Assembly (NCBI GenBank): GCA_019314105.1 | Contig: JAFCZY010000233.1 | Span: 1 to 5,208, forward strand | DNA: 5,208 nucleotides | Origin: Deltaproteobacteria bacterium | GTDB lineage: Bacteria; Desulfobacterota; Desulfobacteria; Desulfobacterales; Desulfobacteraceae | Direction: 5' to 3' | Part shown: piece by piece, positions 1-4,518 of the stretch | Position numbering within the stretch: position 1 is the first letter of the stretch | Layout of the letters: every line of letters begins with the position of its first letter | Notes under the pieces: generated by a model | What the model saw: only the letters and a program-made list of their open reading frames with translations | Told to the model about the DNA's origin: nothing | Database searches by the model: none | Translations under genes and position numbers: made by a program

Positions 1-33
1 TAAACGCCATTAAAACAGGCGTTTATTTAAACG
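1..33. terminator. Hairpin with alternative pairing, possible terminator
   Basis: Bases 1-8 (TAAACGCC) and 18-25 (GGCGTTTA) are perfect inverse complements around a 9-base loop. Bases 28-33 (TAAACG) repeat 1-6, so 20-25 can instead pair with 28-33 across a 2-base loop. The hairpin has four G:C pairs but is followed by TTTAAACG rather than a clean T run. A factor-independent terminator for a gene left of the window is therefore plausible but not certain. The three-arm arrangement could also act as an attenuator-like switch. Confidence 0.4.
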
Positions 34-56
34 TTATAGCCAATAGATCGAATAAT

Positions 57-206
57 ATGCAAAAAAGAGAATTAATACTATTGTTAGATAAAAAGAAGTT
101 TCTTGATTTAAAAGACACAGCACGAAAACATAATGTTAAGGGATATAGCAAATTAAAAAAGACAGAATTAATCGACTTGTTAATTAATACTACTTTGTTA
201 GATTAA
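57..206 (+). CDS. Small protein with Rho-N/SAP-like motif, possibly a 3' fragment
   Basis: This 49-codon ORF is short and very Lys/Leu-rich. Residues about 18-42 have the pattern LKDxARKHxVKGYSKLKKxELIDLL, which matches the small helical Rho N-terminal / SAP-type nucleic-acid-binding motif (established family pattern). No Shine-Dalgarno sequence precedes the ATG. The frame is open leftward to base 3, so this may be the C-terminal tail of a longer protein, although the hairpin at 1-25 argues for a fresh start. The last seven codons (from about 185) lie in the left inverted repeat of the neighbouring mobile element, so the native C-terminus was probably replaced by the insertion. A nucleic-acid-binding role is inferred from the motif only; the parent protein is not recognised. 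Confidence 0.45.
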   Translation: MQKRELILLLDKKKFLDLKDTARKHNVKGYSKLKKTELIDLLINTTLLD

Positions 207-209
207 ATA
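185..209 (+). repeat. Left terminal inverted repeat of IS remnant
   Basis: This 25-bp end is the inverse complement of 790-814 with mismatches only at 201 and 206. The first 16 bases are identical to the partner. It overlaps the last codons and stop of the ORF at 57-206. Confidence 0.75.
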
Positions 210-215
210 AACAGT

Positions 216-469
216 TATTTTGTTGCATAACTCATTGATTTATATTAGATTAGAATTATTTTAAACCAAAAACCACATAACCATATGGTATTGACCTTTT
301 TAGACATGCTTTTTGTAATGGAACAAAGAATAAAATATAAAGAGCAGATACCATTAATGTCATATAATGATGCAAGAGAGTTGTTGGCAGAAATTTTTAG
401 TAACAGGGCTAAAAAATTTGACTTGAAAATTGACCAAATGATAAAGAGACACCTCCAAAGGGCAAAAGA
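216..469 (+). repeat. Tandem repeat, copy 1 (254 bp)
   Basis: First of two head-to-tail 254-bp units. It aligns to 470-723 without gaps, with 10 mismatches (about 96% identity). Seven of the ten differences fall in the first 69 bases and three in the remaining 185. The unit begins with the 7-mer TATTTTG, which also sits at 470-476 and 724-730, marking the duplication joints. Confidence 0.9.
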
Positions 470-518
470 TATTTTGCTGCATAACTCATTGATTTTTATC
501 AAATTAGAGTCATTTTAA
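249..518 (+). pseudogene. Transposase C-terminal fragment, copy 1
   Basis: This stop-free stretch encodes a fragment with H-N-H-M-V-L-T-F-L, then M-E-Q-R, then IPLMSYNDARELLAEI, then a basic amphipathic tail. The order resembles the segment after the last catalytic acidic residue in IS4/IS701-type DDE transposases: a His-rich turn, a hydrophobic helix, then an L-S-x-x-D-x-R-x-L-L motif. Everything upstream is missing. Compared with copy 2 it carries an in-frame TAG at 246-248 where copy 2 has CAA (Gln). Its 3' end runs out of the repeat into the start of copy 2, giving an artificial tail (LLHNSLIFIKLESF). The ATG at 285 has no ribosome binding site and is probably an internal Met of the parent protein. 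Non-functional as a transposase. Confidence 0.65.
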
Positions 519-723
519 ACCAAAATCCACATAACCATATGGTATTGACCTTTTTAGCCATGCTTTTTGTAATGGAACAAAGAATAAAATATAAAAAGCA
601 GATACCATTAATGTCATATAATGATGCAAGAGAGTTGTTGGCAGAAATTTTTAGCAACAGGGCTAAAAAATTTGACTTGAAAATTGACCAAATGATAAAG
701 AGACACCTCCAAAGGGCAAAAGA
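470..723 (+). repeat. Tandem repeat, copy 2 (254 bp)
   Basis: Second 254-bp unit, directly abutting copy 1. A third TATTTTG at 724-730 ends the duplicated tract, after which the sequence is unique. The shared 7-mer at all three joints suggests duplication by recombination or slippage between short direct repeats. Confidence 0.9.
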
Positions 724-796
724 TATTTTGAGATATTACAAAAATGACAAACAAAACATATTAAACTGGAATACAAACAATTATATTAATATCTAA
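485..796 (+). pseudogene. Transposase C-terminal fragment, copy 2
   Basis: Copy 2 keeps the better reading frame. It is open from 485, just after a TAA at 482-484, and reads through D-F-Y-Q-I-R, then P-H-N-H-M-V-L-T-F-L-A-M-L-F, M-E-Q-R, IPLMSYNDARELLAEI and a basic tail ending at what looks like the native stop. The D-x-Y-Q-x-R, His-turn and hydrophobic-helix succession resembles the region following the catalytic Glu in IS701/IS4-like transposases. This is recalled family knowledge, not searched. About 100 of an expected 350-450 residues remain and no DDE residues are present. The first Met (539) has no Shine-Dalgarno sequence. It differs from copy 1 by Ala for Asp and Lys for Glu in the shared part. 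It could be translated as a small protein, but nothing supports that. Confidence 0.65.
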
Positions 797-814
797 TTTA
801 ACAAAGTAGTATTA
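790..814 (-). repeat. Right terminal inverted repeat of IS remnant
   Basis: Inverse complement of 185-209 at 23 of 25 positions. The outermost base (814) is the A of the first ATG of the downstream licD-like gene, so the element ends exactly at that gene's start. Confidence 0.75.
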
Positions 815-1584
815 TGATGGAAGAAAAAAGGTTAAGTTGGTGGGGCGATGTAACGACCAGTAATAAAGAAGAAACCATTAAAAAGAATAAAGAAATAATT
901 GGCGAACGATTAGAATTGTTTCGGATAATCAAAGGAGTTTTGGAAGATGCCGGCATTGAATTTTTTTTAGAGGGCGGAACCTTGCTGGGAGCGTACAGAA
1001 ACGGTCAATTCATTTATCATGATAATGATATAGATGTTGGCTGTGTCAACAAAGAGTTTGTCAAAGTACGCGAAGTCTTAGATCGCAACCTGCCGGATAC
1101 GGTGACATATTATCACAGAACAGACATCGGGGGTTGTCTTACAAATGCAATAGGCTGTTTTCCGAAAGACGGGGAAAAAATTGTTGATTCTTACGGTCAG
1201 GAATGGCCTTTGAATATGGTAGATATTTACAATTACATTTATAGCGAAGAAGAAAAATCCTTCCGATTGGATCACGATAGGGTCGGGCGTGATCCACAAG
1301 GGAATCCGAAATGGATTCCGGAAGATGTGATTTTCCCATTAGGTTCTATTATGTTTGAAGGTATCAAATGTCCTTGCCCGAACAAACCAAAAGAGTTCGC
1401 AGAAATTTTATTAAGAGGCGTTCATAGTGGCATGAAAACAATAATGACTGTTTGTGGCCCAATTCCCGCTGACAAGATAGGGTTGACATCCATGCATGAC
1501 CAGATTTTGATAAATCAGTTTTTTAAGAACATCCGGCACCAATTTTACTTCTCCCAGATCTGTAAAATAAATGATATCTTGTAA
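814..1584 (+). CDS. LicD/fukutin-family nucleotidyltransferase-fold protein
   Basis: This 256-residue protein belongs to the LicD / fukutin-related family, whose members transfer phosphorylated groups such as phosphocholine or phospho-polyols onto cell-surface glycans (family knowledge). Residues 50-77 carry the hallmark NTase-fold motif: LEGGTLLGAYR with Gly54-Gly55-Thr56, then His69-Asp70-Asn71-Asp72-Ile73-Asp74, where Asp72 and Asp74 should bind metal. A further acidic site is Asp137 in M-V-D-I-Y. There is no signal peptide or membrane segment, so it is probably cytoplasmic. The start is ambiguous: ATG at 814 straddles the end of the IS remnant, ATG at 817 lies just outside it, and neither has a clear Shine-Dalgarno sequence. 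The last residues (about 1564-1584) run antisense to the zinc-ribbon gene tail, so the C-terminus may be replaced or truncated. No glycan-synthesis neighbours are present, so the acceptor is unknown. Confidence 0.8.
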   Translation: MMEEKRLSWWGDVTTSNKEETIKKNKEIIGERLELFRIIKGVLEDAGIEFFLEGGTLLGAYRNGQFIYHDNDIDVGCVNKEFVKVREVLDRNLPDTVTYYHRTDIGGCLTNAIGCFPKDGEKIVDSYGQEWPLNMVDIYNYIYSEEEKSFRLDHDRVGRDPQGNPKWIPEDVIFPLGSIMFEGIKCPCPNKPKEFAEILLRGVHSGMKTIMTVCGPIPADKIGLTSMHDQILINQFFKNIRHQFYFSQICKINDIL

Positions 1585-1647
1585 CGCACCTTTAATTAAC
1601 GAAGTGACTTTTTTAAACTTTTTCCGCTTCCAGTATCCTGGGTTCTC
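1573..1647 (-). pseudogene. In-frame remnant of the zinc-ribbon gene beyond TAG
   Basis: Reading on past the TAG at 1648-1650 in the same frame gives E-N-P-G-Y-W-K-R-K-K directly after the conserved V-Q-Q-W-R, then G-A-L-Q-D-I at about 1573-1590. From memory, longer members of this zinc-ribbon family continue with W-R-x-x-x-P-G-Y-W-x-R and carry A-L-Q-D repeats. This stretch therefore looks like conserved coding sequence cut off by a single stop codon. The frame stays open further into the antisense of the licD-like gene, where the coding signal cannot be separated from chance. Interpretation as pseudogene versus stop-codon readthrough is open. Confidence 0.55.
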
Positions 1648-1860
1648 CTAGCGCCACTGCTGAACCCGGATGACATTTGCAGGAACTGAGAAGTAGTCTT
1701 TATCTTTGGGTTTCATCAACCATTTTTGCTGACTGTACCGTTTGCTGGTTTCCTTGCATTCTGATTTTCTACAGAACTTTTGCCTTTTTAAATTGCGGGG
1801 ATCCGGCTTGAATAAATCATCACAGTGTTTGCACCTGCGTCTCCGTATTTCCTTTTTCAT
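1648..1860 (-). CDS. Zinc-ribbon-like small protein, likely truncated by TAG
   Basis: This 70-residue, strongly basic protein has a putative zinc-binding cluster Cys10-x2-Cys13 ... Cys30-x4-Cys35 with R-N-L-K-R-Q-K-F-C between the pairs. It then has the conserved-looking S-x-x-W-L-x-K-P-x-x-x-D-Y-F and V-I-R-V-Q-Q-W-R blocks. I recognise this as an uncharacterised family seen in Desulfobacterota and planctomycete-like genomes, normally longer (roughly 130-200 residues from memory). Its function is unknown; the cluster and charge suggest nucleic-acid binding, which is inference. The start is well supported by GAGGAGGT nine bases upstream. It is convergent with the licD-like gene, with a 63-base gap to the TAG, and conserved sequence continues past that stop. 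Confidence 0.6.
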   Translation of the reverse strand: MKKEIRRRRCKHCDDLFKPDPRNLKRQKFCRKSECKETSKRYSQQKWLMKPKDKDYFSVPANVIRVQQWR

Positions 1861-1869
1861 AGACTTGGT

Positions 1870-1877
1870 ACCTCCTC
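1870..1877 (-). promoter_or_regulatory. Strong Shine-Dalgarno for zinc-ribbon gene
   Basis: On the minus strand this reads GAGGAGGT, nearly a perfect anti-16S match, nine bases before the ATG at 1860. It is the strongest ribosome binding site in the window and fixes the gene's start. Confidence 0.75.
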
Positions 1878-1906
1878 AGGTCTATGATTGCCATATAAGA
1901 AGGGCT

Positions 1907-1954
1907 GGCGGGGTATTTTTTTAATGGGGCGGGGTCTGCGGGATCAGGCGGGGT
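1907..1954 (+). repeat. Three GGCGGGGT direct repeats with G-quadruplex potential
   Basis: GGCGGGGT occurs at 1907-1914, 1928-1935 and 1947-1954, at 21- and 19-base spacing, about two helical turns each. Within it, G-tracts at 1926-1929, 1931-1934, 1940-1942 and 1950-1953 with loops of 1, 5 and 7 bases satisfy the canonical intramolecular G-quadruplex pattern. The block lies 47-94 bases upstream of the zinc-ribbon start, with the G-rich strand as that gene's template strand, in an otherwise AT-rich gap. Whether it is an operator, a recombination signal or a degenerate repeat is unknown. Confidence 0.6.
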
Positions 1955-2048
1955 AAAACTCGCAACAAAAAAAAGTCGCTACATAATTGGAGATAAAAAT
2001 TATCCCAAGGATCTAAGATTCATCAATATTATTACAATAACCTTATTA
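1955..2048. other. AT-rich intergenic stretch, no gene seen
   Basis: Between the G-rich block and the crotonase stop the sequence is AT-rich, with an A8 run near 1967-1974 (T8 on the minus strand). No ORF of interest, no stable GC stem and no convincing terminator was found on either strand. Very short AT-only inverted repeats, such as GATAA/TTATC near 1991-2004, are too weak to call. Confidence 0.5.
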
Positions 2049-2768
2049 TTACCAAGGCCTTAAGAACTTTTCCACAAACGTCCTGAATCCTTTGCGTTCG
2101 TGGGCAAAAGCGTCCTGCAGGGTGGCACGATTTTTATACTTGATCAAGTCTTTTACAACGCCCAGCATCTCCTGATTTACGGCGCAGATTTCCATTGATA
2201 TCTGTTTGGCGCGGGATATCAGTTCCTCATGAGGCACCATCTCATTGACAAGACCGCATTGCAGGGCTTTTTCAGCAGACATAAATTGACAGGTAAAAGA
2301 CATCTGTTTAGCCATTCGCAGCCCCACTGCCTGCTGTAGAAGCTGGGTCATGCCCCACCCCGGATGAATCCCCACTTTTGCATGGGTATCAGCAAAAGAA
2401 GCCCGTTCCGAAGCAATAAGAAAATCACAGTTCAAGGCTATCTCAAAACCGCCTGTAATGGCATGACCATTGATAGCGCCGATGATGGGCTTTTTACACG
2501 CTTCAATAATATCCGGCAGGTCTTTCCCATCGCCACGGGGATCAAAAAGATTCTCTGTTTTAATCACAGACAGATCAATCCCCGCACAGAATGATTTGCC
2601 GTTTCCGGTAATGACAGCGACCCGGATCTTATCATTATTTGAGACCTCATCAAGGGCATTATAAAGATGTATTAGAAGCGCCCGGTTAATGGCATTACGT
2701 TTTTCCGGTCGATTCAAGGTAATCATGGCTATACCTTCTTTAATTTCAAACAATACCGGTTTTTCCAT
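2049..2768 (-). CDS. Enoyl-CoA hydratase/isomerase (crotonase) family protein
   Basis: This 239-residue cytoplasmic acyl-CoA enzyme of the crotonase fold is near the usual family length of about 250-260. Visible motifs are N-R-P-E-K-R-N-A-I-N (19-28), the first oxyanion-hole segment S-F-C-A-G-I-D-L (59-66), the second I-N-G-H-A-I-T-G-G-F-E-I-A-L-N-C-D (99-115), and F-A-D-T-H-A-K-V-G-I-H-P-G-W-G (125-139). Glu109 matches the first catalytic Glu of classical hydratases. His129 occupies the place of the second, so simple hydration may not be its reaction; the A-D-T-H-A variant is widespread in annotated EchA-like proteins. The start at 2768 is preferred over ATG 2816 because AGAAGGA lies ten bases upstream and the upstream ATG falls inside the predicted -10 box. 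It is divergent from the thiolase-like gene, which suggests shared acyl-CoA metabolism. The substrate is unknown. Confidence 0.85.
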   Translation of the reverse strand: MEKPVLFEIKEGIAMITLNRPEKRNAINRALLIHLYNALDEVSNNDKIRVAVITGNGKSFCAGIDLSVIKTENLFDPRGDGKDLPDIIEACKKPIIGAINGHAITGGFEIALNCDFLIASERASFADTHAKVGIHPGWGMTQLLQQAVGLRMAKQMSFTCQFMSAEKALQCGLVNEMVPHEELISRAKQISMEICAVNQEMLGVVKDLIKYKNRATLQDAFAHERKGFRTFVEKFLRPW

Positions 2769-2778
2769 TTTCTCTGTT

Positions 2779-2785
2779 TCCTTCT
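2779..2785 (-). promoter_or_regulatory. Shine-Dalgarno deciding the crotonase start
   Basis: AGAAGGA on the minus strand sits ten bases before the ATG at 2768. The alternative in-frame ATG at 2816 has no such site, which favours the shorter protein. Confidence 0.65.
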
Positions 2786-2815
2786 GCAATTTGAATTTTT
2801 CATTTTTGCATAACA

Positions 2816-2844
2816 ATTATGATTTATATCAAAGCAAGTATCAA
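2816..2844 (-). promoter_or_regulatory. Sigma-70-type promoter for crotonase gene
   Basis: The minus strand reads TTGATA (2844-2839), a 17-base spacer and CATAAT (2821-2816). Each hexamer matches the consensus at five of six positions with optimal spacing. Transcription would begin near 2809, leaving a ~40-base leader that contains the Shine-Dalgarno site. The upstream ATG at 2816 would not be transcribed. Confidence 0.6.
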
Positions 2845-2891
2845 AAAAAAAGGGGGCGTCACAACACAAAGAAGATCGATTTCCATTAAAG

Positions 2892-2920
2892 TTGACAAAT
2901 CAGCCATTTTACGCAACACT
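2892..2920 (+). promoter_or_regulatory. Possible promoter for thiolase-like gene
   Basis: A perfect TTGACA at 2892-2897 is followed 17 bases later by AACACT, which matches TATAAT at only three positions. The strong -35 with a poor -10 could mean an activator-dependent promoter or a chance match. It sits 61 bases upstream of the start codon, back-to-back with the crotonase promoter. Confidence 0.3.
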
Positions 2921-2957
2921 CGCGAAAACCTGATTTTGAATAAGGATTTCTTTTGCT

Positions 2958-4454
2958 ATGGAACGAAAAGTTATTGTTGCGGGATGGGGCCAGATCACTC
3001 AGCCGAAAGAATTGAACAAACCACCGCAGGATCCCATGGGATTGATGAGCAAAGCATCCCAAAGAGCCGCTGAAAGGATGAATTCCGGGAAAATTCTGAC
3101 GGATCTGGACGGCATCATGGTCATCCGGACATTAAGCCGCTACTACACATCGCCTGCTGGACAGCTTGCCCAAAAGTTAGGTGCCACACCAAAGTTCACC
3201 CATGTTTCCGGGATTGGCGGCAACTCTCCCCAGACAATGATCAACCTTGCTGCCGGCATGATTGCCCGCAATGAACTGAATTCTGTCCTTGTTGTGGGTG
3301 CTGAAGCCTACGTTCAAAGAGATAAAAATTCAAAAAAAGTTGAGAGTGCCTTATTCAGAGGCATACCCAAAAATTACACAGGAGATGATCTTATCGGTTC
3401 CACTCTCTTGGAGAGGTTACATGGCATTGAACACCCCATGCAGGGATTTCCGCTTTTTGAGACGGCACTCTGGGCTGCATCCGGCCTGGATCTGCAACCT
3501 TACCTGATGAAAATCGGAAAGATGTGGTCCAAATTCAGCAAAGTAGCTGTGGATCATCCCTATGCCTGGACAAAATCCATGAAATCCCCCGGAGAAATCA
3601 TTACCCCCGGCCCGGCCAACAGGCCCATTGCCTTCCCCTATACCAAATTCATGAATTCATTTGTTACCGTTGATCAGGGGGCTGCTGTCATATTGATGTC
3701 AGAAGAAACGGCAAAAAAATATTCACAAAAAGGCAGCCAAACCGTCTATTTTCTTGGGGGCGGGTATGCTCAAGACCGGCAGCGATTTATGATTGAAAAA
3801 TCTGACTTCACCTCAAGCCCACCACTTAAGGCCGCTGTTGAAAAAGCATTGGAAAGATCCTGCATGCCCTTGGAAAGTCTGGATTGTTTTGATCTTTATT
3901 CGTGCTTTCCCTGTGCTGTTTCCATAGCAAAAAAAATGATCGGGATAACAGATGATGATCCCAGGCCGCTCACCCTGACCGGAGGGCTTGGTTTTTTTGG
4001 AGGTCCGGGTAATAATTACAGCCTCCATGGGGTGGCAACCCTTGCTGAAAAGATTTCCAGTGGAGAAAAATCAAACGGTCTTGTCACAGCCCTTGGCTGG
4101 TTTATGCATAAACATGCGGCCGGTATCTATGGGTCTGAGCCTTCAACGGGTGAATTCAAAAATCATGATATCATAGATCAAAAAAATTGTTTTGCCGGTG
4201 ATGCCCCCGTAAAAATTAAACATCAGGTTAACGGTCCCGGAATCATTGAGACCTATACGATTATCTATTCATTGGATCAGAAACCCTCTTATGCTGTGCT
4301 TTATGGAAGAACCCGGGACAATTTCAGATTTATCGCCAGGACACCAAATAACCCGGATATCTTTAAGCAACTCACATTAGAGAACAGGGTCGGACAAAAA
4401 GTAAATATTAAATTTGATTCTTCCAAAAACATGAACATTGCCGATTTAACATAA
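2958..4454 (+). CDS. Thiolase-like protein (SCP2/TLP1-type), Cys nucleophile absent
   Basis: This 498-residue protein belongs to the thiolase superfamily and is longer than a classical thiolase (about 390-430). It resembles thiolase-like proteins with an extra C-terminal domain (TLP1 type), here roughly residues 400-498. Where thiolases have C-x-S-G, it reads G-I-G-G-N-S-P-Q (85-92), so the acyl-accepting Cys is replaced by Gly. Other thiolase-fold landmarks persist: V-V-G-A-E-A, D-C-F-D-L-Y-S-C-F-P-C-A (309-320), G-G-P-G-N-N-Y-S-L-H-G with His357, and G-W-F-M-H-K-H-A-A-G (380-389) in place of the C-x-G motif. Condensation or thiolysis by the standard mechanism is unlikely; acyl-CoA binding is inferred. 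The start is supported by AAGGA at 2942-2946, 11 bases upstream. No signal peptide is seen. Divergent from the crotonase gene, so co-function is plausible. Confidence 0.82.
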   Translation: MERKVIVAGWGQITQPKELNKPPQDPMGLMSKASQRAAERMNSGKILTDLDGIMVIRTLSRYYTSPAGQLAQKLGATPKFTHVSGIGGNSPQTMINLAAGMIARNELNSVLVVGAEAYVQRDKNSKKVESALFRGIPKNYTGDDLIGSTLLERLHGIEHPMQGFPLFETALWAASGLDLQPYLMKIGKMWSKFSKVAVDHPYAWTKSMKSPGEIITPGPANRPIAFPYTKFMNSFVTVDQGAAVILMSEETAKKYSQKGSQTVYFLGGGYAQDRQRFMIEKSDFTSSPPLKAAVEKALERSCMPLESLDCFDLYSCFPCAVSIAKKMIGITDDDPRPLTLTGGLGFFGGPGNNYSLHGVATLAEKISSGEKSNGLVTALGWFMHKHAAGIYGSEPSTGEFKNHDIIDQKNCFAGDAPVKIKHQVNGPGIIETYTIIYSLDQKPSYAVLYGRTRDNFRFIARTPNNPDIFKQLTLENRVGQKVNIKFDSSKNMNIADLT

Positions 4455-4518
4455 CAAATTTACTCAAGCTTGCAATTAACCTTCATGCAAACTCAAAAAA
4501 GCATCCGACCACTACACA
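4455..4518. other. Convergent intergenic gap, weak hairpin only
   Basis: This 64-base gap separates the convergent thiolase-like and rarA genes. TTGCA and TGCAA near 4469-4490 can pair around an 11-base loop, but the stem is short and lacks a T run on either strand. I do not call a terminator. Confidence 0.4.

Larger units (their letters stand above)
185..814. mobile_element. Internally deleted IS remnant with terminal inverted repeats
   Basis: A 630-bp segment has inverted ends: 185-209 pairs with 790-814 at 23 of 25 positions, the outer 16 (TAATACTACTTTGTTA) perfectly. Between the ends lie only fragments of the 3' end of a DDE transposase gene, present as two tandem 254-bp copies. The N-terminal and catalytic parts of a transposase (normally about 350-450 residues) are absent, so the element cannot encode its own mobility. 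It resembles an MITE-like deletion derivative of an IS4/IS701-type element; the family is inferred from the C-terminal residues, not from the ends. No convincing target-site duplication is visible: the left flank ends TTAAT and the right begins TGATG. The left end cuts the tail of the small Rho-N-like ORF and the right end abuts the licD-like start codon. Confidence 0.7.

Noticed and set aside
198..204. GTTAGAT resembling an integron attC core
   Set aside because: No paired R-Y-Y-Y-A-A-C partner or cassette structure; it is part of the IS inverted repeat.
245..502. Minus-strand 85-residue ORF across the repeats
   Set aside because: Antisense shadow of the transposase fragment; hydrophobic low-complexity product, no ribosome binding site, and created partly by the repeat.
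216..730. CRISPR-like or iteron array
   Set aside because: Only two long 254-bp units with coding content and no spacers.
180..820. Target-site duplication flanking the IS remnant
   Set aside because: Flanks such as TTAAT and TGATG do not match; AT-rich partial matches (ATTAAT versus ATTATG) are no better than chance.
1078..1339. Two minus-strand ORFs inside the licD-like gene
   Set aside because: Antisense shadows of a well-supported LicD coding region with no motif of their own.
1742..1924. Plus-strand 60-residue ORF
   Set aside because: Opposite strand of the zinc-ribbon gene, which has a strong Shine-Dalgarno sequence and conserved Cys motifs.
2769..2816. Upstream ATG adding 16 residues to the crotonase
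   Set aside because: It falls in the predicted -10 box and lacks a ribosome binding site; the family starts near the downstream Met.
2819..3073. Plus-strand 84-residue ORF overlapping the thiolase-like start
   Set aside because: Out-of-frame shadow with no recognisable motif; the thiolase-like frame is clearly coding.
3813..4028. Minus-strand ORF within the thiolase-like gene
   Set aside because: Antisense shadow of conserved thiolase-fold sequence.
4469..4490. Terminator between the thiolase-like gene and rarA
   Set aside because: Five-pair stem with an 11-base loop and no T run on either strand.
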